Shown here piece by piece: positions 34,943-44,999 of a stretch of 64,000 bases of DNA; within the stretch, counting starts at the first letter, position 1, and each line of letters opens with the position of its first letter. The translations under genes and the position numbers were made by a program. Origin of the DNA: Nostoc sp. FACHB-110 (GTDB taxonomy: Bacteria; Cyanobacteriota; Cyanobacteriia; Cyanobacteriales; Nostocaceae); the NCBI RefSeq assembly GCF_014697425.1, contig NZ_JACJRU010000010.1, forward strand, positions 1 through 64,000, read 5' to 3'. The notes under the pieces are model-generated. The model ran no database searches, was not told the origin of the DNA, and worked only from the letters and a program-made list of their open reading frames with translations.

Positions 34943-37900
34943 ATGACCACCACCCCCAAAGATCCGTTTTCTCCCAAAGAAATTGCCGCCGAAGGTATTA
35001 AGCCCGAAGAATATGCAGAAATTGTGCGACGTTTAGGCCGCCATCCTAACAAAGCAGAACTGGGAATGTTTGGGGTGATGTGGTCAGAACATTGCTGCTA
35101 CAAAAATTCCCGACCATTACTCAAACAGTTTCCCACTACAGGCCCCCGCATTCTTGTTGGCCCTGGTGAAAATGCCGGTGTGGTTGACCTGGGTGAAGGA
35201 CTACGCCTCGCTTTTAAAATTGAATCTCATAACCACCCTTCCGCCGTTGAACCCTTTCAAGGAGCCGCCACGGGTGTAGGTGGTATCCTCAGAGATATTT
35301 TTACAATGGGTGCGCGTCCCATTGCTTTGTTAAATTCATTGCGCTTTGGTTCTCTAGATGACCCGAAAACCCAAAGGCTATTTACTGGGGTAGTATCAGG
35401 AATCAGCCATTATGGTAACTGTCTCGTCAGTGATGAAACTTTTATTTGGCAAAATCAAGACGGGATACATTTTGATACTATTGGCAACTTTGTGGAATCT
35501 CGCCTCACAACCAACGTCACGACTTTAGAACTCAATGATAGTGATGCGGTTCAAACTTTATCTTTAGATCCCGACAGCCAAACTGTTTGTTGGCAACCTG
35601 TACGGCGAATATTTAAACGACGTAGCCAACATTTGATCACCATCCGTACAGCCTTGGGACGTACTTTGGTGGTTACGCCAGACCATCCGATGTTAATTCG
35701 CGCCAATGGTGAATGGGATATTGCAGTGGCGCAGTCTTTAAAAGTCGGTGATGAAATCCCGTTAATCACTGCATGGCCACAATTAACAGCAGAAAAAGAC
35801 ACCGCCTTAGATTTGCTGACTGGTTTAAATCCAGAAACTGCCATTGGGAAAGATGTATACGTGCAGTTACCCGAAAACTGGCAAGTCACAGAGTCGGTGC
35901 GGACTGCGCTGAGATTACTTGAACCTGCTGTTTACAAACGCCATCAATACTTATCTACAGGTAGATTTCCTCTAGCTTACTTTTTGGCTTTAGAACTGCT
36001 GCTGAATGTACCTCGTAGCGATATCCGCTTATTGCGGCGCGGTAAAGCCAATTATATGAATGCAGTCATTCAGCCAAATAAATTGTTTGCTCGGTTAATT
36101 GGCTATTTTCTCTCAGAAGGCTGTGCTGTCAAAAACAGCAATACCTACAAAATTGTTTTCACCTTTGCCCATCATGAAACAGAGTATGTTGATGATGCGA
36201 TCGCTGGTCTAAAATATTTGGGGTTACGTCCTTGTGTAGAAAAACGTGCTTCTACCATTGCTGTTTCCGCGACTTCCTGGCTATTTGGGCATTTCTTGAA
36301 GAATGTTTGGCAATGCGGCACAGAAGCCAGCAACAAAGCATTCCCTAACTTTGTCTTCCAGTGGTCACAAGAATTGCAGTATGAAGTCCTCAAAGGCTTA
36401 TTCCGGGGCGATGGTTCAATGACGACCAAAACTCACGGTAATCACGCCAAAATTAGTTTTGCTACCACTAGCCGCAAGTTATTTGAGCAAACAGTCCTAT
36501 TACTGCAAACTCAAGGAATCATCCCATATATTTATTGCCAACCAGTAGGCGAAGCAGAAATTGAGGGACGCAAGCACATCCGTAAACCCTTATGGCAATT
36601 GGAAGTCAGTAATTTTGCGGCATTAAAAGCCTTAGCTACAGTTTTTAGCCAAGAGCGAAATCAGGAATTAGCCGTTGCTTTAAATCGTTCCAGTGGTACA
36701 AAACATTCATTTCCCCGGTTTACCCAGTCGGTAGCAGATGTAGCTACTGTCAAGATTCAGAGTATTGCACATCAAACCGTGGCCGAATGTGATGTCTATG
36801 ATGTGGAAGTAGATAATACACATCTTTTTGTAACTTCATCGGGGATCGTGACACACAACTGTGTCGGAGTTCCTACTGTTGGTGGCGAAGTCTACTTTGA
36901 CCCTGCCTATGCCGGAAATCCCTTAGTTAACGTCATGGCTTTGGGATTGATGGAAACGCCTGAAATTGTCAAATCTGGGGCATCGGGCATTGGTAATCCG
37001 GTATTGTATGTGGGTTCTACCACCGGACGCGATGGGATGGGTGGTGCAAGTTTCGCCAGTGCCGAATTAACTGATGCGTCGATGGATGACCGTCCGGCGG
37101 TGCAAGTCGGCGACCCATTTTTAGAAAAGTCATTAATTGAAGCTTGTCTAGAAGCGTTTAAAACTGGCGCAGTAGTCGCCGCCCAGGATATGGGTGCAGC
37201 CGGGATCACCTGTTCTACTTCAGAAATGGCAGCCAAAGGTGGTGTCGGCATTGAATTAGATTTAAATAAGATTCCGGTGCGGGAAACTGAGATGGTTCCC
37301 TATGAATATTTACTGTCGGAATCGCAAGAACGAATGTTGTTTGTTGCCCATAAAGGACGGGAACAGGAGTTAATTGATATTTTCCATCGGTGGGGACTTC
37401 ATGCGGTTGTCGCTGGCACAGTAATTGCAGAACCCATCGTCAGGATTTTATTCCGGGGGAAAATTGCGGCGGAAATTCCGGCTGATGCTTTGGCAGAAAA
37501 TACGCCACTTTACGAACGTGAGTTGTTAGCGGAACCACCAGAATACGCCCGCCAAGCTTGGGCATGGACAGCCGATAGTTTACCTGCTTGCACAACTGCG
37601 GGGATCGGTAGCCACAGTTGGAATGATATCTTATTAACTTTACTCAATACACCCACGATCGCCTCGAAAAATTGGGTATACCGTCAGTACGATCATCAAG
37701 TACAAAACAATACTGTCGTCCTTCCCGGCGGTGCAGATGCGGCTGTGGTGCGCTTACGTCCATTAGAAGCCATCCCCAATCTCACATCGCCAAATCTGAA
37801 ATCTGCCGTTGCCGCTACGGTAGATTGTAATCCCCGCTATGTTTACCTTGATCCCTACGAAGGTGCTAAGGCGGTAGTTGCCGAAGCCGCCCGCAACCTC

Positions 37901-38731
37901 AGTTGTGTGGGTGCAGAACCATTAGCTGTTACCGATAACCTGAATTTTGGCAGTCCCGAAAAACCCATTGGTTATTGGCAATTAGCCGAAGCTTGTCGCG
38001 GTTTAGCCGAAGGTTGTCGAGAACTAGCCACACCAGTCACAGGGGGGAATGTCTCTCTTTACAATGAAACTGTCGATTCTCAAGGCAACCCCCAACCAAT
38101 TTATCCAACTCCTGTGGTGGGTATGGTGGGTTTAATTCCTGATTTCACGAAAATTTGCGGTCAAGCTTGGCAAGCAAGCGGTGATGCGATTTATTTACTA
38201 GGGTTAACTGTACAGTCCAAAGTGGAATTAGGCGCATCAGAATATCTGGCTACCATTCACAATACTGTAGCTGGCAGACCACCAAGGGTAAATTTTGACT
38301 TGGAACGCCGTGTGCAGCAGGTTTGCCGTGATGGGATTCGTTCTGGTTGGGTGCGTTCAGCCCATGATTGCGCTGAGGGTGGATTAGTTGTGGCTTTGGC
38401 AGAATCTTCCATTGCTGGCAATTTGGGCGCAGAAGTAAAATTAGACATTTCGCCAAATCAGTTACAGCGTTTGGATGAAGTGCTGTTTGGCGAAACTGGC
38501 GCAAGAATTATTGTTTCGGTGGGATCAGAACACCAAGAAATCTGGGAATCATACTTACAAGAACATCTCTCTCAAGAATGGCAAAAATTAGGCATGGTAG
38601 GAAATTATGGCACTGGTTTGACGGTTTTAACTACCGATAACCAGACCTTAATCGCAGTTAGTATGGAAGATATGAAGGATCGTTACAATCATGCGATCGC
38701 TAAACGTCTAGCTGCACACACTCAGTCCTAA
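34943..38731 (+). CDS. purL: Phosphoribosylformylglycinamidine synthase PurL, intein-containing precursor
   Basis: PurL converts FGAR to FGAM in purine synthesis, with PurS and PurQ. The mature enzyme is 782 residues once a 480-residue intein (residues 160-639) is removed: N-extein [41 protein letters not shown]-extein [54 protein letters not shown]. Insertion falls exactly at [11 protein letters not shown], one of the most conserved parts of the enzyme, so splicing is presumably essential. The only reading frame is continuous, with no frameshift. purF follows 250 bases later on the same strand. Confidence 0.97.
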   Translation: MTTTPKDPFSPKEIAAEGIKPEEYAEIVRRLGRHPNKAELGMFGVMWSEHCCYKNSRPLLKQFPTTGPRILVGPGENAGVVDLGEGLRLAFKIESHNHPSAVEPFQGAATGVGGILRDIFTMGARPIALLNSLRFGSLDDPKTQRLFTGVVSGISHYGNCLVSDETFIWQNQDGIHFDTIGNFVESRLTTNVTTLELNDSDAVQTLSLDPDSQTVCWQPVRRIFKRRSQHLITIRTALGRTLVVTPDHPMLIRANGEWDIAVAQSLKVGDEIPLITAWPQLTAEKDTALDLLTGLNPETAIGKDVYVQLPENWQVTESVRTALRLLEPAVYKRHQYLSTGRFPLAYFLALELLLNVPRSDIRLLRRGKANYMNAVIQPNKLFARLIGYFLSEGCAVKNSNTYKIVFTFAHHETEYVDDAIAGLKYLGLRPCVEKRASTIAVSATSWLFGHFLKNVWQCGTEASNKAFPNFVFQWSQELQYEVLKGLFRGDGSMTTKTHGNHAKISFATTSRKLFEQTVLLLQTQGIIPYIYCQPVGEAEIEGRKHIRKPLWQLEVSNFAALKALATVFSQERNQELAVALNRSSGTKHSFPRFTQSVADVATVKIQSIAHQTVAECDVYDVEVDNTHLFVTSSGIVTHNCVGVPTVGGEVYFDPAYAGNPLVNVMALGLMETPEIVKSGASGIGNPVLYVGSTTGRDGMGGASFASAELTDASMDDRPAVQVGDPFLEKSLIEACLEAFKTGAVVAAQDMGAAGITCSTSEMAAKGGVGIELDLNKIPVRETEMVPYEYLLSESQERMLFVAHKGREQELIDIFHRWGLHAVVAGTVIAEPIVRILFRGKIAAEIPADALAENTPLYERELLAEPPEYARQAWAWTADSLPACTTAGIGSHSWNDILLTLLNTPTIASKNWVYRQYDHQVQNNTVVLPGGADAAVVRLRPLEAIPNLTSPNLKSAVAATVDCNPRYVYLDPYEGAKAVVAEAARNLSCVGAEPLAVTDNLNFGSPEKPIGYWQLAEACRGLAEGCRELATPVTGGNVSLYNETVDSQGNPQPIYPTPVVGMVGLIPDFTKICGQAWQASGDAIYLLGLTVQSKVELGASEYLATIHNTVAGRPPRVNFDLERRVQQVCRDGIRSGWVRSAHDCAEGGLVVALAESSIAGNLGAEVKLDISPNQLQRLDEVLFGETGARIIVSVGSEHQEIWESYLQEHLSQEWQKLGMVGNYGTGLTVLTTDNQTLIAVSMEDMKDRYNHAIAKRLAAHTQS
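35420..36859 (+). mobile_element. PurL intein with LAGLIDADG homing endonuclease
   Basis: Splicing motifs: Cys1 in [11 protein letters not shown] (block A), [14 protein letters not shown] (block B, TxxH), [20 protein letters not shown] (block F), and a terminal VTHN followed by Cys+1 (block G). A DOD-type endonuclease sits between: [11 protein letters not shown] and [12 protein letters not shown] carry the two acidic residues. All splicing residues and both LAGLIDADG motifs appear intact, so the element may still be able to home. Confidence 0.95.
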
Positions 38732-38752
38732 AAAAGTATCTCGTCTGAAGTC

Positions 38753-38791
38753 AAAAATTTCACACTTCAGACTTCATACTTCAGACTTCTT
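38753..38791. repeat. STRR heptamer array (CTTCACA/CTTCAGA)
   Basis: About five seven-base units, variants of CTTCACA, CTTCAGA and CTTCATA, between purL and purF. Confidence 0.75.
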
Positions 38792-38980
38792 AGGGTACTG
38801 TTTTAATAAGTGGTTAAAGATTTGTTAAGAATAGACCATAACACTTTTAAAAGTGATTGGGGAGATAGATTGCTCAAATGGTGATGAATTCACCGTTTGA
38901 CAATCCAAAATCCCAAATGGTACAGCCACCTCAAGCCATCACCCCAGTGACTTGACACCCCAACCAGGAGCAAAGCCAGC

Positions 38981-40471
38981 ATGATTCCCATTGATTCTGT
39001 GACTTCGGATGAATACCCCGAACCTCATTTCAACTCAAATAATGACCGTCCTGACAAGCCCGAAGAAGCTTGCGGTGTCTTTGGAATTTACGCACCAGGA
39101 GAAGACGTTGCCAAATTAACTTACTTTGGATTGTATGCCCTCCAGCACAGGGGTCAAGAATCTGCTGGCATTGCCACCTTTGAGGGGACAAAAGTCCATC
39201 TGCACAAAGATATGGGCTTGGTGTCTCAAGTATTCAACGAATCTATTTTAGAAGAATTACCGGGAAATCTGGCTGTTGGTCACACCCGCTATTCCACCAC
39301 TGGTTCTAGCCGCAAAGTGAATGCCCAGCCGGCTGTGGTTGAGACTCGCTTAGGCAATATAGCTCTAGCACATAACGGTAATCTTGTCAATACAACACAA
39401 TTGCGTGATGAATTGGTTAAGAGTAATTTTAACTTAGTCACGACAACTGACTCAGAAATGATTGCCTTTGCGATCGCTGAAGCAGTCAACGGTGGTGCAG
39501 ATTGGTTAGACGGGTCAATTCAAGCCTTTCACCGTTGCCAAGGAGCCTTTAGTTTAGTTATTGGTACACCAGTTGGGGTAATGGGAACCCGTGATCCTAA
39601 CGGTATTCGTCCTTTGGTAATTGGCACTGTGGGGACAAATCCCGTTCGTTATGTCTTGTCTTCCGAAACTTGCGGTTTAGACATTATTGGGGCTGACTAC
39701 CTGCGCGATGTGGAACCGGGCGAATTAGTTTGGATAACCGAAGAAGGACTAGCTTCCTTCCATTGGAGTCAAAAGCCGCAACGGAAATTGTGCATCTTTG
39801 AAATGATTTACTTTGCCCGTCCTGATAGCCTGATGCACAACGAAAGTTTATACAGCTATCGGATGCGCTTAGGCAGACAACTCGCGGCTGAATCGAATGT
39901 CGAAGCTGATATTGTGTTTGGCGTACCTGATTCTGGTATCCCCGCAGCGATTGGATTTTCCCAAGCTTCTGGGGTTAGTTATGGCGAAGGCTTGATTAAA
40001 AATCGTTATGTTGGGCGCACCTTTATTCAACCAACTCAAACTATGCGCGAGTCTGGTATTCGGATGAAACTCAACCCGCTCAAAGATGTCTTGGCGGGTA
40101 AAAGAGTTGTGATTGTGGATGATTCAATTGTGCGGGGTACAACCAGCCGCAAATTAGTCAAAGCCTTGCGTGATGCGGGTGCGGCTGAAGTTCATATGCG
40201 AATTTCTTCACCGCCTGTGACTCATCCTTGCTTTTATGGGATTGATACCGATACCCAAGATCAATTAATTGCGGCTACCAAATCTGTTGAGGAAATTGCC
40301 CAACAATTGGAAGTAGAGTCCCTCGCCTACCTCAGTTGGGAAGGAATGCTCAAAGCCACAGGCGAAGACACCAATAGTTTTTGTTCTGCTTGCTTTACAG
40401 GAGATTACCCAGTCGCTATTCCTGAACAAGTGAAGCGTTCTAAGTTGATTTTAGAGAAGGTAGTCGTCTAG
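38981..40471 (+). CDS. purF: Amidophosphoribosyltransferase PurF
   Basis: First committed step of purine synthesis: PRPP + glutamine to phosphoribosylamine. A 30-residue propeptide precedes the N-terminal nucleophile cysteine (EEACGVFGIYAPGE, C31), so this is the self-processing Bacillus-type enzyme. The glutaminase domain includes LQHRGQESAGIAT and AHNGNLVNT. The phosphoribosyltransferase domain has the PRPP motif VVIVDDSIVRGTTSRK, and cysteines CFYGIDTDT and SFCSACFTGDYP suggest the Fe-S-containing class. It follows purL in the same direction. Confidence 0.96.
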   Translation: MIPIDSVTSDEYPEPHFNSNNDRPDKPEEACGVFGIYAPGEDVAKLTYFGLYALQHRGQESAGIATFEGTKVHLHKDMGLVSQVFNESILEELPGNLAVGHTRYSTTGSSRKVNAQPAVVETRLGNIALAHNGNLVNTTQLRDELVKSNFNLVTTTDSEMIAFAIAEAVNGGADWLDGSIQAFHRCQGAFSLVIGTPVGVMGTRDPNGIRPLVIGTVGTNPVRYVLSSETCGLDIIGADYLRDVEPGELVWITEEGLASFHWSQKPQRKLCIFEMIYFARPDSLMHNESLYSYRMRLGRQLAAESNVEADIVFGVPDSGIPAAIGFSQASGVSYGEGLIKNRYVGRTFIQPTQTMRESGIRMKLNPLKDVLAGKRVVIVDDSIVRGTTSRKLVKALRDAGAAEVHMRISSPPVTHPCFYGIDTDTQDQLIAATKSVEEIAQQLEVESLAYLSWEGMLKATGEDTNSFCSACFTGDYPVAIPEQVKRSKLILEKVVV

Positions 40472-40495
40472 TCTAGTAAATAATTTACTCAATGA

Positions 40496-40541
40496 ATATC
40501 CGGCTGTTAAAGTAAAAATTTCTTTGATAGCCGGATATTTT
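40496..40541 (+). terminator. Rho-independent terminator of purF
   Basis: A ten-base stem ATATCCGGCT / AGCCGGATAT with a 23-base loop, followed by TTTT. It lies about 25 bases after the purF stop. Confidence 0.8.
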
Positions 40542-40568
40542 ATGCACAGCTATAATCAGTAAAATATT

Positions 40569-41171
40569 ATGAGTATTCCGCAATTTGTCCTAGCTTCTGC
40601 TTCTCCTGCGCGTCGTCGCTTGCTACAAACTGTTGGTATTGAACCGATAGTTAGACCGAGTGATTTTGATGAGTCGCAAATCCAAATCAATGAGCCTGGC
40701 GAATTAGTACAAGTTCTAGCTCAACGCAAAGCGGAAACCATCGCCCCGCAGTTTGAATCAGCCTTAATTATGGGGTGTGATTCAGTTTTGGCTATTGACG
40801 GTGAGATTTATGGTAAACCAGCAGATGCAGTAGAAGCGATCGCACGTTGGCGATTAATGCAAGGTAATATTGGCGACTTGTACACTGGTCATGTATTAAT
40901 TGACAATACACAAAACCAGACCCTAGTCAAATGTCAGGTAACAAAAGTCTACTTTGCCAAAATGAGCGATCGCGCTATTCAAGCTTATGTAGCTACAGGC
41001 GAACCGCTAAAATGTGCTGGAGCTTTTGCTTTAGAAGGTTTTGGTAGTTTATTTGTGGAGAAAATTGAAGGCTGTCACAGCAACGTCATCGGTCTGAGCT
41101 TACCCCTGCTGAGGCAGATGTTGGCAGAACTAGGCTACGAAGTTACCGATTATTGGCGATCAAATTCCTAG
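40569..41171 (+). CDS. maf: Maf family nucleoside triphosphate pyrophosphatase
   Basis: A house-cleaning pyrophosphatase that hydrolyses noncanonical or modified NTPs such as dTTP/UTP analogues. Conserved motifs: [19 protein letters not shown] at the N-terminus, [46 protein letters not shown] and [29 protein letters not shown]. At 200 residues it has normal length. Confidence 0.93.
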   Translation: MSIPQFVLASASPARRRLLQTVGIEPIVRPSDFDESQIQINEPGELVQVLAQRKAETIAPQFESALIMGCDSVLAIDGEIYGKPADAVEAIARWRLMQGNIGDLYTGHVLIDNTQNQTLVKCQVTKVYFAKMSDRAIQAYVATGEPLKCAGAFALEGFGSLFVEKIEGCHSNVIGLSLPLLRQMLAELGYEVTDYWRSNS

Positions 41172-41240
41172 TAGGGAACTGGCAAAAGATTCATGGTTAT
41201 AGGCACTATCCTCATCAATCCCACCACTACCATAACTTTC

Positions 41241-41265
41241 CCCTACACCCTACACCCTACACCCT
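41241..41265. repeat. CCCTACA heptamer repeat
   Basis: Three and a half perfect seven-base units. They form the 3' end and stop region of the small hypothetical gene on the minus strand. Confidence 0.9.
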
Positions 41266-41506
41266 GTTCATCAACACGTAATTTCACTTCCCCATGATCT
41301 GGAACCCAAGCTAACCACTCATCCACAGAAACTTGGCACAGTAGCAGTGCTTCATCACTGCTGTAGGGATTAGGCAGTTCTAAAAGACGCACCCATATAG
41401 ATGGTTGGCACTGCTGCACGCAATTACTATAGGCTTTGCTTAACCAATCTAGATTTTGCCTGACTGCTGGTACAGCACAATCTGGTCTTTGAGTATTGAC
41501 TTTCAT
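41243..41506 (-). CDS. Small hypothetical cyanobacterial protein
   Basis: An 87-residue product (MKVNTQRPDCAVPAVRQNLD..., with WVRLLELPNPYSSDEALLLCQVSVDEWLAWVPDHGEVKL). Its composition looks coding and it has a plausible start, but I do not recognise the family. The last eight residues (EQGVGCRV) are encoded by CCCTACA heptamers, so its end has probably been altered by repeat growth. Confidence 0.6.
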   Translation of the reverse strand: MKVNTQRPDCAVPAVRQNLDWLSKAYSNCVQQCQPSIWVRLLELPNPYSSDEALLLCQVSVDEWLAWVPDHGEVKLRVDEQGVGCRV

Positions 41507-41697
41507 AGCTAAAGCCTCTTATGGGTGAAAGCAAAATTAATTCTGTAACTAAGACTACAAAAATTAGAATTACTTTGAAAAGTCAATGTCTTATAACTTT
41601 ACTTAAAAGGGAACAGAGAACGGGTAATAAGGAACAGTCTATTTTTGTATAAGGATTTATACCTTGACGAATGCCTACACCCCACCCTAACAGCTAC

Positions 41698-41896
41698 GGT
41701 TTACACACAAATATTCGTGTAGTGCATCTGTCCCGCCTCGGAATCAATTCCGAGTCTCATAGCGCAAGTCATCTGAAGATGACTCAACTAAAAATGTATT
41801 TCAGTCCACAAAGCGTGGACTTTGGCTATGAGCCTGGAACTTCAGTTCTAGGCGGGATGCGTTTCATACTGCCTATTTTCGACTTGTGTGTACACC
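41698..41896. repeat. Interspersed four-hairpin repeat, copy B
   Basis: Nested inverted repeats: GGTTTACACACAA / TTGTGTGTACACC at the ends, CCCGCCT / AGGCGGG, and CTCATAGC / GCTATGAG, with hairpins CTCGGAAT / ATTCCGAG, AGTCATC-tgaa-GATGACT, AGTCCAC / GTGGACT and CCTGGAACT-tc-AGTTCTAGG. The order of stems equals that of copy A at 30.1 kb although most stem sequences differ. A 91-codon frame through it is not a gene. Confidence 0.75.
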
Positions 41897-42003
41897 GTAG
41901 GCCCCAACAGGTCTTGGTAACAGTTTGCTTAATGTTGCGTGGTTAATCAGAAGTGACATAGCAAGCGGTAGACTGGCCATTAGATAGGATTAGCAACGAG
42001 AAT

Positions 42004-42741
42004 ATGACATCAACTTCTACTCCCTCACTACGCGAACAACAACATCCTCTCATTCGCCAGCTAGCCGATTGTATTGAGGCAGTTTGGCACAAACATCTAG
42101 AACTTTCGCCTTATCATTTACCTGCGGAGTTGGGTTATGTAGAAGGTAGACTAGAGGGCGAGAAATTGATCATTGAAAATCGCTGCTATCAAACACCCCA
42201 GTTTCGCAAAATGCACTTGGAACTGGCAAGGGTAGGAAATATGCTGGATATTCTGCACTGCGTGATGTTTCCGCGTCCAGAATATGACTTACCGATGTTT
42301 GGCTGTGATTTAGTTGGTGGTAGAGGACAAATTAGTGCGGCTATTGCTGATTTATCTCCGGTTCACTTAGACAAAACCTTACCAACAGGTTATACAAATC
42401 AACTTTCAGCCCTCAAAACCCTTGAGTTTAGTCAACCGCGAGAACTACCAGAATGGGGGCATATATTCTCAAAATTTTGCGTTTTTGTGCGTCCCAGTTC
42501 CCCAGAAGAAGAAACTCTGTTTCTTTCGCGCGTACAAGACTTTTTAGAAGTGCATTGTACCCAAGCGATCGCCTCTAGCCCTGTTTCAAGTGAACTCAGT
42601 CAAGAAATTCTCGCTGGACAACACAACTACTGCACCAAACAGCAGCAAAACGACAAAACCCGCCGTGTCCTGGAAAAAGCCTTTGGTCAAGAATGGGCAG
42701 ACAATTATATGACAACAGTCTTATTTGACTTGCCAAACTAA
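42004..42741 (+). CDS. pcyA: Phycocyanobilin:ferredoxin oxidoreductase
   Basis: Reduces biliverdin IXalpha by four electrons from ferredoxin to phycocyanobilin, the pigment of phycobiliproteins and many cyanobacterial photoreceptors. The 245 residues match Pcy[68 protein letters not shown] (substrate region) and [10 protein letters not shown]. The catalytic His and Asp of the family fall in the [12 protein letters not shown] stretch. It appears monocistronic. Confidence 0.95.
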   Translation: MTSTSTPSLREQQHPLIRQLADCIEAVWHKHLELSPYHLPAELGYVEGRLEGEKLIIENRCYQTPQFRKMHLELARVGNMLDILHCVMFPRPEYDLPMFGCDLVGGRGQISAAIADLSPVHLDKTLPTGYTNQLSALKTLEFSQPRELPEWGHIFSKFCVFVRPSSPEEETLFLSRVQDFLEVHCTQAIASSPVSSELSQEILAGQHNYCTKQQQNDKTRRVLEKAFGQEWADNYMTTVLFDLPN

Positions 42742-43527
42742 GTCTTCCTATTTCCTCTGTACCCCTGCACCCCCGCCTCCATCTGTAGGTTCTGTTACGT
42801 TTTCCCGTGACTGAGAAATGTAGAATTCAGTTAACGAGAGTTTTATGGAGTTAGATCATAGTAGTCGCGTCTCTGGAGAAAATATTTCCATAAATTAGGA
42901 GTTAAAAAACAAACCTAATCATCATTAGAGTATACATTTAAGGAAACAGTGATGTTAGGAATGCTCTATTGGACAAAATTGTTTAGTGAAGTATTCTCTA
43001 AATGACAACTAATACCATTTTGGATTTTGGATGGTGAATTGCTGATTTTAACTAAATTCATCGGTGGCATTCCTTTCTCCAATCACTATGAAATTAAATT
43101 GTTGCAAGTCTGGCAAGCTTTGGCTTTCTAGTTTATGTGAGCAAAATTGAACTTGCTAAATTTATATCAGGTTGTCATCAAAAATAATATCAGGGAAATC
43201 AAATTAAAATTCGTAATTACATTTTTTCAAACTAGAGCTTCTAAGCTGTATTTAATTACGAATTAATAATTAAATCACTACCATTAGTGCCATACTCATC
43301 AAACTTTGGTGCTAAATATTCATTGGTCAGTAAATTTTACAAACGATTCAGTCAATACAAGCGATCGCCTTTGTACTGAAGACAATTTCTTTTTTATTGC
43401 TGTAGTCAGATAGGTGAAGAAATATTAAAAGCGTGAATGCTCCAAATAATCACACTTTTATCTCTTGCCTGCTGATTTCGGCTTTCTTCTATACCATCAG
43501 CAAATTTTAGATAAACGGTCAACAACC
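42742..43527. other. Long leader region of devBCA
   Basis: About 790 bases between pcyA and devB. They contain an NtcA-type promoter near the start (listed separately) and otherwise AT-rich DNA without a convincing frame. Confidence 0.6.
42785..42826 (+). promoter_or_regulatory. NtcA-activated promoter of devBCA
   Basis: GTAGGTTCTGTTAC fits GTA-N8-TAC exactly, and TAGAAT follows after exactly 22 bases, satisfying the full class II consensus GTA-N8-TAC-N22-TA-N3-T. It lies about 700 bases upstream of devB. From memory, the Anabaena devBCA transcript also starts about 700 bases upstream of devB from an NtcA-dependent promoter. Confidence 0.8.
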
Positions 43528-44967
43528 ATGTCAAGGGTGACTGAAAAGCCACGATCAAGACCACAAATACTTGATCCGGAACAACCTAAGATTTGGTGGG
43601 GCATTGCTGTAGCCTTACCAATAGTCATAGCTGCTGGGTTATTAACTACAGCTAAAGTCGAACAGTTGAGAAAGTTAAACTCATCTATACCTGTTAAACC
43701 AGTGGGTAACAGCGTTAGTGCTGTTGGGCGTTTAGAACCACGAGGCGAAGTCATTAAACTTTCTGCGCCAGCTGCGGGATTACAATCTGCCTCACGAGTC
43801 AAACAGCTGTTTGTCAAAGAAGGTGAACAAGTCAGAAAAGGGCAAGTGATTGCCATTTTAGATAACAACGAAACTCAACTTGCATCTGTAGAAGAAGCAA
43901 AAGCTAAACTCCAAGAAGCTCGTGCTAACTTGGCACAAGTCAGAGTTGGTTCACCCAGAGACATTCAAGCCCAACAAGCGGTAATTGCTCGGCTAGAAGC
44001 ACAGTTACGTGGCGAAAGTGAAGCACAACAGGCCACAGTGACGAGAATTGCGTCACAGCTAAGTGCCGAAAAACTCGCGCAACAAGCGACAGTCGAGCGT
44101 TTAGAAGCTGAACTGCGCGGACAAAGCGATACTTTAAGAGCGACTTTAACGCGCATTCAAGCCGAACAGCGCAATGCTCAAGTTGATGCAGGACGTTACG
44201 ATTACTTGTACCGCCAAGGTGCAATCTCTCAACAAGAACGGGATAGACGCAGGCTGAGTGCCATTACCGCCAACCAGCAAGTAGTCGAAAGCCAAGCTAC
44301 TCTCAGACAAGCCATTGCCACTTTGCGCCAGCAAGTCGCAGAAGCCAGAGCTAATCAAGTCAAGACTTTGACAACCTTACAACAGCAACTCATTGAAGCC
44401 AAAGTCACACGCGATAAAACTATCGCCACCTTGCAAAGGCAACTCGACGAAGAACGCGCCAGACTCAAACGCTTGTTAGAAGTGAGTCCTACTGACGTGC
44501 AGGTGGCGCAAGCACAAGTGAGTAATGCTATTGCTAATGTGAAAAAAGCCGATGCAGAACTCAAATTAAGCTACGTCCAAGCACCAACATCTGGTGAAAT
44601 TTTAAAAGTTCATACCAAATCAGGAGAAGCTATCAGTGCTGATGGTATTGCTGAAATTGGGCAAACCGATCAAATGATGGTAATTGCTGAAGTTCCTGAA
44701 GACAGTATTAGTAAAGTGCGAATTGGACAAAGCGTGACTGTCAGCAGCGATAATGGGGCTTTTGAAGGCGAATTAAAGGGAACTGTTGCAGAAATTGGTA
44801 GAAAAATCGGCAAAAAAGATGTCCTCAATACAGATCCGGCGGCTGATGTTGATGCCAGAGTTGTGGAAGTTAAAATTGCTCTTTCACCCGAAGATAGTAA
44901 CAAAGTTTCTGGCTTAACCTACGCCAAGGTACTTGTCGATATTAACAACCAATCCAATTCTAATTAA
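43528..44967 (+). CDS. devB: DevB-type membrane fusion protein (HlyD family) of heterocyst exporter
   Basis: Periplasmic adaptor of an ABC exporter. One N-terminal transmembrane helix (WWGIAVALPIVIAAGLLTTA) precedes a lipoyl half (SAVGRLEPRGEVIKLSAPA, VKEGEQVRKGQVIAILDN), a long Gln/Ala-rich alpha hairpin coiled coil (about 110-330), the second lipoyl half (LSYVQAPTSGEILKVHTKSGEAI) and a beta-barrel. In Anabaena, DevBCA with the TolC-like HgdD exports heterocyst glycolipids; several paralogues exist, so the exact substrate is inferred from the operon and its NtcA promoter. The ATG gives MSRVTEKPRSRP; upstream in-frame residues are not conserved. Confidence 0.88.
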   Translation: MSRVTEKPRSRPQILDPEQPKIWWGIAVALPIVIAAGLLTTAKVEQLRKLNSSIPVKPVGNSVSAVGRLEPRGEVIKLSAPAAGLQSASRVKQLFVKEGEQVRKGQVIAILDNNETQLASVEEAKAKLQEARANLAQVRVGSPRDIQAQQAVIARLEAQLRGESEAQQATVTRIASQLSAEKLAQQATVERLEAELRGQSDTLRATLTRIQAEQRNAQVDAGRYDYLYRQGAISQQERDRRRLSAITANQQVVESQATLRQAIATLRQQVAEARANQVKTLTTLQQQLIEAKVTRDKTIATLQRQLDEERARLKRLLEVSPTDVQVAQAQVSNAIANVKKADAELKLSYVQAPTSGEILKVHTKSGEAISADGIAEIGQTDQMMVIAEVPEDSISKVRIGQSVTVSSDNGAFEGELKGTVAEIGRKIGKKDVLNTDPAADVDARVVEVKIALSPEDSNKVSGLTYAKVLVDINNQSNSN

Positions 44968-44999
44968 GCAGCAATATTACCCTTCATTCGTCAGCAAAA

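Noticed and set aside
34943..38731. PurL reading as a fused or frameshifted gene because of its 1262-residue length
   Set aside because: The extra 480 residues have complete intein splicing and endonuclease motifs and the flanks join to a normal PurL.
41671..41946. 91-codon open frame, plus strand
   Set aside because: It runs entirely through the nested inverted repeats of the hairpin element; composition is repeat, not protein.
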